Assembly (NCBI GenBank): GCA_013180625.2
Contig: SNVD02009680.1
Location: 62,001-126,000 of the forward strand
Origin: Boswellia sacra
Taxonomy: Eukaryota; Streptophyta; Magnoliopsida; Sapindales; Burseraceae
Length of the DNA: 64,000 nucleotides
Direction of reading: 5' to 3'
Position 1 is the first letter of the stretch, and every line of letters starts with the position of its first letter. Made by a program: the position numbers and the translations under genes. Positions 46,468 to 59,645 of this stretch are shown here, in pieces. The notes under the pieces were generated by a model. It ran no database searches, was not told where the DNA came from, and saw nothing but the letters and a program-made list of their open reading frames with translations.

Positions 46468-47483
46468 CTAAAAAGCAAATTTATGTACCCTGGGATACGA
46501 AAAGAATTGAAGCAGAATCAGCATACAGAGAAGATAAATCTTTTATATTTCACAACAACACAAACATCAAGAAGTTCAAATTCATTGAAGAACAAAAACA
46601 AAAATTACACTTTTTACTTTCTATAAATAAATTTGCAAGCTAATCAGTTAACTATAGTCTCATTCTCTTTCGTTTCATTCAATAATTTATAAAATTGCCT
46701 TTTATGCCTCTAAGATTAAGTTAAAAGGCGTTTTCAATTTCCTTTTATTATTGATATTTAAAATCCTAAATATCACAGATATTATATACTTAAATTGTCC
46801 AGTTCTCCAATTTTCTTGGAAACCAAACATGGCAATAAGATATAAAAATCCAATTTAAAAAAAAAAAGCCAAATTACTATTTCATTACATCATTTCCAGA
46901 ATTGCAATTGATCTATACATAAGAAAACGGTGAAAACAGAACAAAAAACGCAAGATTGATTTAGACATTTCATCAAGCATCTAAAAAACAGAAATTTAGG
47001 AAACTAACAAAAGTAGCATTTTATCAGAAACACAAACAAAAACAAAAAATCACAAATGAAGTTAAACGAAAACACATTTAATCTGATTTAGACATCTCAT
47101 CATACAGATTCCAAAAATTTAAAAAACAAAACAATCCGGTAAACATCATTTCCATTTTTTTTTTCGAAAATGACCTTCAAAGGTTGAGATCTTAGCCGAG
47201 GCAAGACACAAAAATCACCATCAGCCGCTACCAATACTCCCAAAAAAATAATAATAATAATAATAAACCACCAATACAACCCGACTCACGAAATCTCAGG
47301 ACACGATAAGATTAAATTAAGAGCTGCCAACTAAACCCACAAAACACATTAAACCCGAATACACCAGAAAAAATAACCCAAAAAAATGAAAATTAGAAAA
47401 AGAAATGAAAACAGAAAAACAAAAAAAATCGAAAATTTATTTATGTGTGGAGGGGAAATGCTAAGTTTGGAAGGCAATCGTAC
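46468..47483 (-). other. Probable 5' UTR intron of the U-box gene
   Basis: On minus, the donor ATTCG/GTACGATT at 47483 and the acceptor TTTGCTTTTTAG at 46468 delimit about 1.0 kb of AT-rich noncoding DNA. The acceptor lies 22 bases before the ATG. The leader exon would lie at about 47484-47650. This is inferred from splice signals only. Confidence 0.45.
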
Positions 47484-48869
47484 CGAATAAATCGGAACGG
47501 GCCAAGGAGGCTTCATAAAATAGCATTTACAACAAGAAGTTTGAGTAACGAAAGGAGAAGTTCGGACTATGATGATCTGTTGTGTCTGTGATTTACAGTT
47601 AGGTTTCTGTTTCGAATTAGTTGCCTTCGCTAGCGAGAGTGAGAGAAGGAGATATGCTTTTTTGGTTTTGGTTTTGCTCTTCTTCTTGTTGTTGAGAGAT
47701 GGTGTAAATGGTAAGGAAGAATGGAAATAGATTATTAAACTACAAAAAAAAAAATTAAGTTGAGAGTGGAAAAATAAAATAACTTTTGGTCTGCGTTTGA
47801 GTGGCAGAGTGGGAGTGTTTTTTTTTTTTTTTTTTTGTTAAGATTAATTAATTTTGATGGTGTATTTAGAAAATAGGAAATAATTAAAATATTTTTGAAT
47901 TTGAAGGGTTTAGAATTTCGCCGCTCATGTCTCCCCGGGTCACCGGCCGACATTTGCCGACTTCCTCGTTTGTCGGTATGCAGATCTGTCAAAAATGTCG
48001 TCTAATTACTGCATTGTCCTTCTTTGCTCTGAATGGAAGTTAAACCAACTGATTGCATTGAACAAGAGAAATAGCATAATTTAAAACAAATGATATTTCA
48101 ATTATATCCTTTAATAATATAAATGTATTCTTCTATAATATCATAACGCTACTTGTTAATCAAATTTTTTCATATGATAATTCTGAACACTATAAAAAAA
48201 ATTACATCATTTACGACATAATTTTGAAATAAAATCTTTAAATATAAATATTGTGTATCTAATCTTTTGATAAAAATAAATATTAATCACTCGAATTTAT
48301 ATCTTTAAACATTTCATTCCAATTTACTAACTTATTTTGTACTTATATTTTTATTAAAATAAAAATTTATGAGCACAATATTTCTCTTAAGGATAATATA
48401 AAATCATCTAATTTTTAAAACTCATAATTATCGTTTACTAATTAAATCTGTAGTCACTTATTTTATATATAAAATAGATACTAACATATTTTGGACATAC
48501 AGACGTTAAAAAAAAAAAAAAAGTGTTTATTTCATCTAAAGGGTAATCTAGGTAGATTGTGATAATTTTAAAAGATAAATCAAATAAACTAAGGGCATTT
48601 TGGTCAGTGAGACATAAAGCTGATTTCATTGGGTGCGGATGTCCCCATGGAGGAGTACGGGGGCAGGATTCCCTAAACTGTTTGATATAATAATGTCGGT
48701 TCGCCACCCATCCACGTGGTCCTGTTTTTAACCACCGATTTTAACTGACCAAATAATGACCCACCACTCAGATCCGTTATTCACGGAATTCCCTGTAGTT
48801 TTCCCCTTTTATCGACGGCTGAAAACACATCCATCACACAGAGACAAACAAATCACACGCGCAATCACC

Positions 48870-48950
48870 ATGGACTACCGTACTGAAAGGAACCTGATTG
48901 ATTACATGACATCACCAATTATACGCAGCGAGCCGCGACGCGCTTACTGA
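48870..48950 (+). other. Possible 26-codon small ORF
   Basis: CACCATGG at 48867 is an excellent plant start context. The ORF reads MDYRTERNLIDYMTSPIIRS and then EPRRAY before TGA. It sits in a less AT-rich island. I recognise no family, and chance is the default explanation. Confidence 0.15.
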
Positions 48951-51900
48951 TAGCGTGAGAAAATATTTTTTTTATTTTGTAATTTGCCCTTTCAACCTCT
49001 TTTAGCTGTTTGCTCGGCATTAGAACAGTACACTGCAGTCAGTAAGCAAGCGAGGCAAACCATCGCAGTGAATCTGCGGCGGACACGTGGCATGAATTTG
49101 CTGGATTATTCTGTTTGCTCGTTTTGGTGAAGATTTTTGGGGTGACAATGTGGCTTCTATATGGAGCACAGTACTGCTGTTCATTGATTTTATCAGATGA
49201 ATCCAAACTTCTTGATTTGTGGGCAGTGATGGTGGCATCCTGTCTTAATCTCGCCCAACTTTCTGTGGCTACTTATTGAAAATTTTGGCAAATGTCGTAA
49301 TGTTGACTAATTTGAGCTCTGTTAAGTTGAAAATGCCAAAATGAGTAAATATCAAACCATGTTCTTGATTTGATTTCACTACTATTGGATATTTTTCCTA
49401 GGCTATTGTGTCGTCCGCCTCCTCAACAGTGTTGATTTAGAATTCGAATTTTAAATTATGTTAGTTTATAAATTTAAATCTTATTTTTTGTATTATATAT
49501 TTTTTTAATATAATTTATATTTAATTTTAATCGTATATTTTTTTAAAAATTTAAAATAATTTAAAATCAATCATATATTTCTAAATTTAATTGAAAATAA
49601 AAATATTAGATTTATAAATAAACACATTCTTAATGATTTAGAAAATAATAAATATTTTTTTGAATTGATAAGGGTCCTCCATGGAATTAATCCATATAAA
49701 AACAATAAAAAATCGTAACACATGTTTTAGATACAATTTATAAATACATAATTTTTTATTATTCATTTTTATCATTTAATAAATTTTTTATAACTCAAAA
49801 ATTTCATTGTAGACGTAATGTTCCCCTAAAAATATATATATCATACTATGTCATTGAATATTCTTTTTGTGATGGGTATTTTGGAGTACGCCTCCACCAT
49901 CACTATCTACTCGTAATCAATATTTTTAATTGGTGAGTGATGCTCTGAGCGATTAACATGAAAATAGCATATTAAAGAATAAAATAATGCTACTCTTCGA
50001 GACAATTGATACAGATTTTTAATTTGTATAATGATTTTAATAAAAAAATATCAAAGTGTGAGCAAAACTAGATAAATAAATAAATAAAGACTTCTGCAAT
50101 TCCAATGCTAGAATCCTGCGAAAATACCAGGCATCGGACTCGCAAAACAATTGGATAAGTAGGCAATCGGCTGTTAACATCAAATAGTACATGTCACGTG
50201 GGTCAAATTTGTCATCATAAATGGCCGTCCATCTTGTGTTCCAAGTCAAGTTAGGCATCTAATTAGGGTCGGCGTTAAGCCTAAGATGCCTACAATATAT
50301 TAATGATTGTACAAAATGCATGCATGCATTGAGCCTCTTTCGAGAGGAGCAACACTTGCTTTCATTTCTTGTACTTCACCCAACACCATTTAACAATATG
50401 AGACAACCCAATTGGTTCTCGAGTTTGTTGTTAAATTTGTCCGACGATAACTCCCATGAAAAAATCGATAGATGTGAAAATATATCACGAAAGTGTAAGA
50501 GTACAGAGAGGCTAGAATATATATAGGAGAAGGATATTTTGACATGATTTTTAATATAAATTAAATAAAAAATTATAATTATCGTTTAATAAATTTTATC
50601 GGTTGATATAATTAATGAATTAATAATATTAAATATAATTTTATTGACATAATTTTATATTAAGATTAAATATCATGAATTTATGTTAATAAAATTGTAT
50701 TTAATGCTGTAAACTGATTAATCATTTTAACTATTGAATTTTGTTGATCAATAATTATAAATTTATGTTTAATTTTATGTTAAAAATTACACATCAAAAA
50801 AATTTATTCATATATATAGACACACACACGCACATTATTATCCATTGAAATCCAAAACACATCGTATTTGATAAATAAGACTAAATTTGAATGATTAATT
50901 GTGATAGTGACCAAATTGAGACTGAGATATTCTTTTAATTTTTACAAATCCAATATTTACTATGATCATCTAATAAAGTTCGATTTAAAAAACAAAAATA
51001 CTTTTTTATATAAGTTGATACAAGAGGCTGAAATAAGTAGTTGAAATAAAGATCTCAAACCATCTTTGATAAGTTTATGCATCTCTAACAAGTGGTACTC
51101 ATAAATTTGATAAATTTGACCAGTGTTCTCTATAAACGTATCTAACAATTTATCTATAATAGTATAGTTATTGTTGAAAGTTGAATTTTGTAAAACCATC
51201 AAAATAAATGAACTTTTTGCTAAAGTTCTAAAAAAAAATCCGTTTTAATTTGATTAGTTTTCGCATTTTTTTACTTTGAAACTACTTGTAAAATTATAAT
51301 TAATTCTCCAACCAAAATAATAATAATAATAATAATAACAACAATATATTAAGTGGAATGATTAACCTTTTCTATAATCTTTAAATCTTCTTTAACTATT
51401 TTATCTATTTGACGTGGGACTCAATAATATAATATAAATATTAAGTTGCTGTCAAAATATGAGACATTAATTCTTTTGTTAATGGGGGAATAATATAGAT
51501 TAAAATTTTGGATTAAAGAAAAGGAAGAAATGCTTTATAATTTGTCTCATTAATTAAGTTATCATGTTATCAACAGTGTTAGGTACGCACGTAGTACATG
51601 TACATGAGAAATAAAAAATTAAATTAAATTAAAAAATCTGGCTGGGTAATGCTTTGATGGGTGGTGATCCGTTTGTTTGTTGTTGTTGACGACATGAAAA
51701 GCAACGAAGAAATTGTGTTATGATAACTTTGTGTGCCGAGAGCAACAAAGCATTTTCACCTCTCACCATCCATCCTTAGTGGTGGTTCACTTTGCACAGT
51801 GGCCACTGCTATACAATTAGACTATAAATACAATTATGCAATTATATTAGACAATACATAAGTACGTATGGAAAAATGTACTTTATTTCAGCGCTATACA

Positions 51901-52210
51901 CATAATCCGGTACCAATACCAGCTACAAGGATTTATGTCACTACCCCACCATATGGAATATTCCCGTAATATTCCATTGAATATAAAAATAAAAAAATAA
52001 AAAAAATAAATTATATTTGTCGTTGTAGGTTTTGTATATGTTAAATTTTAAATTTAGGCTACTCATATGTCATTCTACGGTATAATAAGGAAATCTCAAT
52101 AATTTTTTATATTTATAAAATAGAAAAGAAATGTTAAGTCGAAAATGGTTCTTGTGAACGCATAATATGATTTATTTTATTGCAAAAACACTTTTGATGG
52201 GTATTAAAAA

Positions 52211-52368
52211 GATAGTCTTAATGTGTATCTTAAGACGCACATTAAACTTAAAAAAAAAAAATTCTCTTGAAAACTGTTTAAAATAATTAAATACATAAAT
52301 TTTAAGAGAATTTACATAAACTTTAAGAGTTTAACATGTATCCTTAAGACACAAGTTAAGACTATCCA
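52211..52368. mobile_element. Small MITE with 9-bp flanking direct repeat
   Basis: The left end GATAGTCTTAATGTGTATCT is mirrored by the complement of the right end (GATAGTCTTAACTTGTGTCT), with about 37 bp of imperfect terminal pairing and an AT-rich centre. TATTAAAAA flanks it at 52202-52210 and 52369-52377. A 9-bp duplication suggests a Mutator-like (MULE) MITE. The two extra bases CA on the right make the exact border uncertain. Confidence 0.65.
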
Positions 52369-53287
52369 TATTAAAAATTAAAAATATAAAATAGTAATAA
52401 TTTTTTTTTCTATGTGATCGTTTCAATTTTAGGCACTATAAGAAAATGACGGTTTAAGCTCTTATATTTTTTTATAAGTGACATATTTAATATACAAGTA
52501 AAGGATGATAATTGAATCATGAATGACAACATCCATCGTTTTCTATGATTTATTTAACGGGAAACAGATATCTTAGACTGGGTGAAGTGAAAGGGTTTAT
52601 TTACATTTGAATGACAGGACACATCAGTAATTTCAAAATACAGATGGTGGTTTGATTGGAACAGAGAATCTAACAGTTCAAAGCAGTGGGGCCAAAATTG
52701 GATGATCATGATCGAGGACTGAGATGGTGGTCTCTGTTATAGGGAGCACAAGAAACAAACGTGTCACGTCTTTGAATCAAAATATCTAAAGAAGATGAAA
52801 ACTTTGATTTGCTTTGCTTTGACCTAGCTAAACAACCACATTATTATGCTCCAAATAATATGATTTAGGATTAATTAATTATCATTTACATGTGATAATC
52901 TAGAAAGACAGCTCCGTCCTAACACCAGAATCGTGATGTTATCATTCCATTAATTCACAATTGACTTTTGAACGTGGAGATACATAGATTTAAACTCGAT
53001 TTATTAAGAACAAGATCTCTAAAGTCTTTAGCAAGTTATATAGTTATGTAAACAATGATTATATGCTCATTTGTGTCTCTCAATTAATGTCGAATATTCT
53101 TAAACCCTTCTACTAATTATGAAGATGAGTTAATTAATCAATGTAGGCTTAGAATAACATTACAATTTAATTAATATCTAGTGAGCCACCTCATACACTC
53201 TATATCTCATTTGCCTGATTTTGCTCATGACACGGAATGGGAAACTTGTTTGTGATAATATTGCTCCCAATTTACTGGTGATTTTAT

Positions 53288-53345
53288 ACATATTAAGGAT
53301 AATCTTAATACATATTTTAAAGATATACATTAACATTTTAAAAAC
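53288..53345. repeat. Diverged partial copy of the 52.2-kb MITE end
   Basis: AGGATAATCTTAATACATAT followed by AAAGATATACATTAACATTT resembles the left arm of the MITE at 52211 (GATAGTCTTAATGTGTATCT, then ACGCACATTAAAC). No matching right arm is visible nearby. Confidence 0.3.
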
Positions 53346-55925
53346 ATTATAACACACACACATATCATAGTAATATTAGATTTACAATTCAAATACAATC
53401 CTATGTGACAGCCTATATGACAAAAATTCACTAGCGGAAGAAAAAATGAAAATGAATGAAAGCAATAACATGTCTAGTTGGGCCTTGCCACCTATTATAT
53501 CAGATTATAGACTTTCTATTGTATTTGAGTTATAGGTCTAGCATATATTGGCTTGTATCTTTGTTGGCAAAAAATACTGAAAATTCAAGTGGTTGAAGCA
53601 ACTACTTTCAAAGTAACTGAAAGAAAAACAACAACTAGAGTGGGAGAGTCTGTGTTGAAAAAAGGATTCTTTATTTTTTTCTCTCATTCAAAACTGTGTA
53701 CGAGACATTTATCTCGGACGATTCCTGAGTCATAAAACTAAAGAAGAACTCATCTTCTTTCTTTTTTTATTACCTTCCTCGCTTATGTATAAGATCAAAT
53801 CCATTCGATTTCTAAAAAAAATTACTAATCCTTAACTTTTTAAAAAAGATTACTAATCGTTAAAATTTTGATGAATTCTTTATCAGTGGTTGTGAATGAT
53901 TGATTTTTCTCAATCTTTTCGACCTTACTTTTGTAGGAGCAAGTCAGAAAGATTGAGAAATATAATCATATTATTTGATTCGTTTATACAGTAAATTAAC
54001 TTATTACTTATAAGAGAGGTGTCTTTCTTTTCTCACAAGTCACGATAGCCCTTTTAAAAACAAGGCCGTACAAGCTCCGATCTAAAATGAATAATTACTT
54101 TTGAGAATGCAAAACCAAAAAATCCCCAGGTTATTATTTTTTTTTTTTTATGTTATACAATTTTTTAATTGTAACACATTTACTGTAAGACAAAATGTTG
54201 AAACTCCGTAAACCTGCTGTTGAAGATTAAAATAAATAGCTATATGTATAGTACGAAGTATGTTATGTCAATATCAAGTATTGAATTCAAAGCTAGTACT
54301 CGTTGCATATATATGTATTTAAATCAATTAAAATTAAGGTTCGATTGGGCATGAGCAAATCATTAACGTCCATATATGTGAGCAATAAAAGCATCTTAAT
54401 TAAATAAAGTTGAGTGGTGCTTGAGAATGCCGACATCTTCAAAACTTGGACTACATTAATTCATTATCAAACCTTACACCTGTAAACTGTCGTGTGCCAT
54501 GCGGCCATGCCGGCTTCGAGAGGGAGAGTTAGAGAGGATGACGAGACGACAGTCAAAGCACAAGCATTTGAATGTCAAGTAGTAGAATTGCTTTCACCTT
54601 ATTTATTAATTATTACCACGTCTTCTCCTGTAATAATAGTACTGGAGATCCAGCAAGCTAGCTAGCATTACATGTTGCGGGCAAGAAGCTAAAATCATCA
54701 CGTCCATAAATTTCCCACTACATAATCATTTTAGGTAGGTCCCTGCCTGTGCCTGGCGAGCTTTGTTCTTGCATTTACCACGTTTAACAGGCATTGATTC
54801 GAAACCTAGAAGCTGTTAAATTGTCTATGGGAGAGCAATGATTGCAATTTAGATCCACTTGGCACCATGTAATTTGGCTTGCTCAAAAGCCAATCAGTGG
54901 GAAAGTCTTCAAAATTCAACTTGCGCAAAAGCACTTGCCGAGAAACCATTGGTCAATTTTAAGGGTAAATTAATAGTACGTTCACAATTACTTTAAAAAA
55001 TATCTACTCAAAAGTAGAATTATTGACTTATATGTAAGCTGGATAAAAGCAAACTTGGACATGGACGAATCCTTTGGATAATCGGGGGCGCCTAAATTCC
55101 CCAAATCAACAAAATTCTTCAAGGTTTTTAATAATTAAAAAAATGTTATACTTTTTAACCGGACGTTATACGTTATGATCTCTTCTTTGACTGCCCTAAA
55201 CTTTTAAAGATTCGATGATATATGTATTTTTTTCATTTGTCAGTGATCACATTCATACAAAAAGCTCGAATGAGAATAAGGTCAGATCTCTTTCACAAGT
55301 TCTCTCTCCTTTCTTTAGCTTCCTTTAGTAAATTGACAATCCAGATTTGGAACACCCTTAGCTGTAGAGAAAGTGCTTTTTGAGTTAGAAATACAGCTTT
55401 CAGTTGAAGAGAAAGTGCTCTGAGTTTGATATACAGCTTAATATGATGTTCGGCATGGGCATGATCTAAGGTGGATTGAGCTAGACCAACTTGAGGCTTG
55501 TAGGGTCTGAGAAGGTTGCACACCGGGTGGGCAATAATGTGAAAGGTCACTGATTGCATGTGATATTGAAGGTGTTGGTTGAGTCCACGTTCTCTGCATG
55601 AAAACTACTTGGGCAATAAAAGGGTGCATGCCATGATTTGACCCCAAAAAGCCTTGAACTGAGGCTCGCTTCTGCCTATCTACTCCACCAAGTCAAGCTC
55701 TTCTTGGGGACCTAAACCTTTCTTTCCTGTTTAAATAATTTCCTCCTATTACTAGACTTTGTGAAATTTGGATGCAAGAATATATTTTCATTTAAGTAAG
55801 GTTAAAGCTTAAAAAATAATAAGAAAAAGGATGGATTCCTTAACCGTCAAGTTTCATGATGAAGTAGGAAATATTAAATTAAAAAAGTTAAGATTTATAT
55901 AAATTATAGACCACTAAAAGCATGA

Positions 55926-56008
55926 GCTGGTTTGCCCGAGAGGTTAAGGGGGAAGACTTAAGATCTTCTGTACATAAGTACGCATGGGTTCGAACCCCAT
56001 AGCCAGCA
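55926..56008 (+). tRNA. tRNA-Leu (anticodon TAA)
   Basis: The 83-nt sequence has a class II cloverleaf. The acceptor arm is GCTGGTT with AGCCAGC, and the anticodon stem GAAGA/TCTTC encloses a loop with TAA. A long variable arm lies at CTGTACATAAGTACGC. The T-arm is GGGTTCGAACCCC. There is no intron. A TTTTT tract at 56017-56021 is the likely Pol III terminator. Confidence 0.96.
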
Positions 56009-56016
56009 TTTATTTA

Positions 56017-56021
56017 TTTTT
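56017..56021 (+). terminator. Pol III terminator of tRNA-Leu
   Basis: Five T residues lie nine bases after the mature tRNA 3' end, typical of RNA polymerase III termination. Confidence 0.65.
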
Positions 56022-56523
56022 AAAAAAATTTATTTGTTTTCATTAGTTATAAATAGATAATTATTTGTGCACTTTCATTATTTACAATAATTTCAGCCAA
56101 ACATTATGAACGAAAAAGCAATTTAAAACAAAAAGAATAAATATTTTAATATAAGAAAAAGATAATTGAGTTCATACAATCATACTTTAATCTTGACCAA
56201 CAAACCAACTCGCTACTTAACGGGATTGAATACACCAGCATCGACAACAGCTGACACAGCCCATCTTTATTGGGCACTAATTGATCAGAGCCCAAACTGC
56301 AAAACACTTGGATCAAATTTGGGCCTCTAAAACCTTTTATTTCCGCGCCCGGCCCAAGATCATCCCAAACTTGCCCGTCGCACAAGAAACTCTGCCTTTC
56401 ACACGATCCATTTTGTAGACTACAAAAGCGTTCCCTCCGTTGGGTTCCAACTTCAGACATCTTCAGTCGATCACTGCTCTGAACACATTCTCAGATACGT
56501 CGTTGTTCTCATCGTCGATAGAG

Positions 56524-56864
56524 GTAACCAGTACTTCTCTTATTCGATTCAGTGAATATGTGAAGCTAGTAGTGTTCGATTATTATCTTAGGGTTTGCCC
56601 TAGCCAATTTTAAGTTAGATTATTTTCTTTGATTCAGTTTGGTAACTTCAATTATGGATTCTCCTGTAAACATTGAACCGAGATCAGAGAAAAATACATT
56701 ATTATTTTTCTGTTTAGGGTTTTCATGGGCTGATATGAGTTAATTTCCAGAAGCAAATACAAAATAACTGAAAATTTGAAATTAGTGCCTAAAGGAACGA
56801 TTTGCGTTTACTTGTTACTGATTTTGAGGGAATTGATTTTTATTTTTATTTTTTATTTTTTTAG
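56524..56864 (+). other. 5' UTR intron of the proteasome beta-5 gene
   Basis: The leader ends CGATAGAG and is followed by the donor GTAACC at 56524. A T-rich tract and TTTTTTTAG at 56864 form the acceptor, ten bases before the ATG. The interval has no coding potential. Leader introns are common in plant proteasome genes. Confidence 0.6.
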
Positions 56865-56874
56865 GTTTTCAAGT

Positions 56875-59645
56875 ATGAAGCTTGACACTAGTGGTCTCGA
56901 ATCAACTGCTCCACTTTTTGGGGCTAACAGCCATGGTTTTGATGACTTTTCAGCTGCCCTTTCTTTTGAGCTTCCGGTTACCACTGATGTGAGTTGCAGT
57001 GCGCTGGTTTTCTGATGTTATTGAATGATTCCCTGTTTGCTTGAGCAGAAATCGAAGATTAATGAATCTATTGATTTGTTTCAGTTCGATGGATTTCAAA
57101 AGGAAGCTGTACAAATGGTGAAGCCTGCAAAGGGGACAACCACACTTGCTTTTATTTTTAAGGAGGGTGTTATGGTTGCTGCTGATTCTCGAGCCAGCAT
57201 GGGGGGCTATATATGTATGTTTCTTTTTTTCTTTTTCTTTTTTTTTACACTCAATTGTTGTGGTTTTACATTTTTATGCTTATGCTTGTAAAATTAGGTT
57301 CATAAATTTTTAATTAATTGCATTGTTTGTGCATGTGTTATGAACATAGTCTGCATCAGCTAACCCCACTTGGGCTTTAGCTGTAAAAGCTTTGGTTACG
57401 TTCATGAGGTCAAGGGCTCAAATTATTAGAGGCCACTTATTAAGTATAGATATCTACAAGTTTCCTGAAGTTTAGATTAAGTAGATTGAGACGCTACCAG
57501 GGCCCTGATATAAAAGCAGCGTATTGTCAAACTTTTTTTGCATTGTCTTTGGATGTTAATAAGCTAAGCATTCATCACTTTCTGCTTTTTTCAGCATCAC
57601 AATCGGTTAAGAAAATTATTGAAATCAATCCTTACATGCTGGGTACCATGGCCGGAGGGGCTGCTGACTGCCAGTTTTGGCACAGAAATCTTGGCATAAA
57701 GGTAAGATACTTATGTCTATTTTCTCTGTTTCTAAAGTGTGAAGTATATGCATGCCTCAAAAGATATCAGATACAATGAACAACTAGTTGCTTTGAGTTA
57801 TACACTTTCGCATCTTGGTAATACATATATCATTCTTTGGTTGATGGATTAAACTTCTGGCTTGGTTGCGCTTCAAAGTGGTTGGATGGTGGTTTCTGCA
57901 TTACAGATCTGATTCTTTAATGTTCTGCACATGCATTTTTGCCCTTGAAACCCTTTTTAAGCTTTCACAAATTTGGATCCTGCAGTAAACTGAATGAAAT
58001 TGTGATGTTTGGACTTGATTTATAAGATGGGATTTATCATTTGTTGCTAACTACAACCGTCAATATATATAATTAAAATTCTAGACAGAGGTTCTCAATA
58101 TCTGGATTTGGATATACCAAGAAGCAATTGAGAAGCCGCTAGCCCAATGCATTTTTACCTGCTGCTCTGATAGCCATGAAAGATGACTGGGCAACTTGGC
58201 ACTACCATTTTACTTGGCTTTTGTTTAGGTGTTAATATGACTCCTAGGAAACTTATATGACTCCATGTTTTTTGTTTTCCTTCCTGTATGAAGTTCTAAC
58301 TGTCAATTATTTGCATATATTAGTGCCGGCTGCATGAATTGGCGAACAAACGCAGAATCTCAGTCACTGGGGCATCAAAGCTGCTGGCCAATATTCTGTA
58401 CTCTTACCGTGGAATGGGACTATCCGTTGGGACTATGATTGCTGGATGGGATGAAACGGTATTGATTGAATTTTTTTATTTTATATATTTATTTATTTAT
58501 TTTTTACTATATTACATAAGACTCTTTTCAAGCTGGCTTATGAGTTTCTTGTAGGGTCCTGCACTATATTATGTGGACAGTGAAGGAGGGAGGCTGAAAG
58601 GAACACGATTCTCTGTTGGGTCTGGCTCACCATATGCTTATGGTGTATTGGATAATGGGTGTGTAGCTATTGACCGTCCTTTTCAATCCGCTGACCCCCG
58701 CACACTCCCCCCCCAACCCCTTTTCTGGCTGCATTGATGTTTTAGCTATCGTTACATAATATTATTTTGTTAATTGTTAACGAACATTGTATTTCTTTCA
58801 TGAATTATCCAGACATGACAATAGAAATATGTGTGACAAATAAAAATTAGGAAAAATGGGAAAGAATGGTAAAAGACGCCCTCTAAAGCTCTATGCATTT
58901 GTTGACGGACTATTTATTTATGTATAACATTCCCACAGGCCTTCCCCCACACTTTTTGGCCACTACATTCTACATATTTTAAAAAGTTGTAAGTTTTGGA
59001 AACATTTTTCATAATGGGCTATGAAAATGCTTCTCTATCTGCCTTATTATCCCTGCTAAGATGCTAAGAAAGGTCTAAGGTTTTATTCCACCTGAAACCA
59101 TACTGTAGCAGATTGTTTATTTCAATTTTAAAATTTTTTTTTTGATTAAGACAATGGAAGGTGGTACTTCTGGGTTGTTTTATACTTGATACCAAGGTAA
59201 TACGGACCGGCATTGCCATTGTGTAATGCAAATTTGTCTAATAATGTGCTTTTGTTACATTCTAACGGGGTGCTACCTAATAATAGATCTTATTTATAAC
59301 TATCTTGTTATCCTATACTTGTGGCTAGGTACCGGTTTGATATGTCAATTGAGGAAGCTGCAGAGTTGGCCAGAAGATCTATTTATCATGCAACGTTCAG
59401 AGATGGAGCTAGTGGTGGTGTTGCTAGCGGTAATCTCTCCTTCTCTGTGTCTCTATTTCACTTACACCACTCTTGTTTTTATGAGCTTATTTTGATAAAA
59501 AGCTTTTCATTGATCAGTCTACTATGTTGGACCAAATGGATGGAAGAAGCTGTCCGGTGATGATGTTGGAGAGCTTCATTACAAGTACTATCCTGTCTTG
59601 CCGAATACTGTGGAGCAGGAAATGGCAGAAGTTGCTAGCTCATAA
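56875..59645 (+). CDS. PBE: 20S proteasome subunit beta type-5 (chymotrypsin-like), 272 residues
   Basis: The seven coding exons are 56875-56988, 57085-57214, 57595-57701, 58324-58458, 58555-58658, 59329-59429 and 59518-59645, all in phase, giving 272 residues (plant PBE1/PBE2 are about 274). The first 55 residues are the propeptide, ending at VKPAKG. Autocleavage would expose the catalytic Thr56 of [11 protein letters not shown]. The active-site context continues through [22 protein letters not shown], in which the Asp and Lys correspond to Asp17 and Lys33 of mature beta-5. Further conserved stretches are [40 protein letters not shown] and the terminal [20 protein letters not shown]. This is the inner-ring protease subunit with chymotrypsin-like specificity, assembled in the nucleus and cytosol. 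The gene is intact. I cannot tell PBE1 from PBE2, so the symbol is given at family level. Confidence 0.96.

Larger units (their letters stand above)
47700..55925. other. Gene-poor AT-rich region of about 8 kb
   Basis: I find no supported coding gene. The stretch has AT-driven short frames, simple repeats and one small MITE (52211-52368). Bases 48.6-49.25 kb are less AT-rich and contain a 26-codon ORF with a good start context. Bases 54.4-54.9 and 55.2-55.7 kb are also less AT-rich but hold no recognisable domain or spliced ORF. Confidence 0.5.

Noticed and set aside
47735..47992. Minus-strand ORF near the U-box gene leader
   Set aside because: It contains poly-Lys from an A-tract and has no family similarity; it is probably promoter DNA.
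56146..56460. 104-codon minus-strand ORF upstream of the proteasome gene
   Set aside because: It lies in the promoter side of the beta-5 gene, shows no domain, and its length is compatible with chance.
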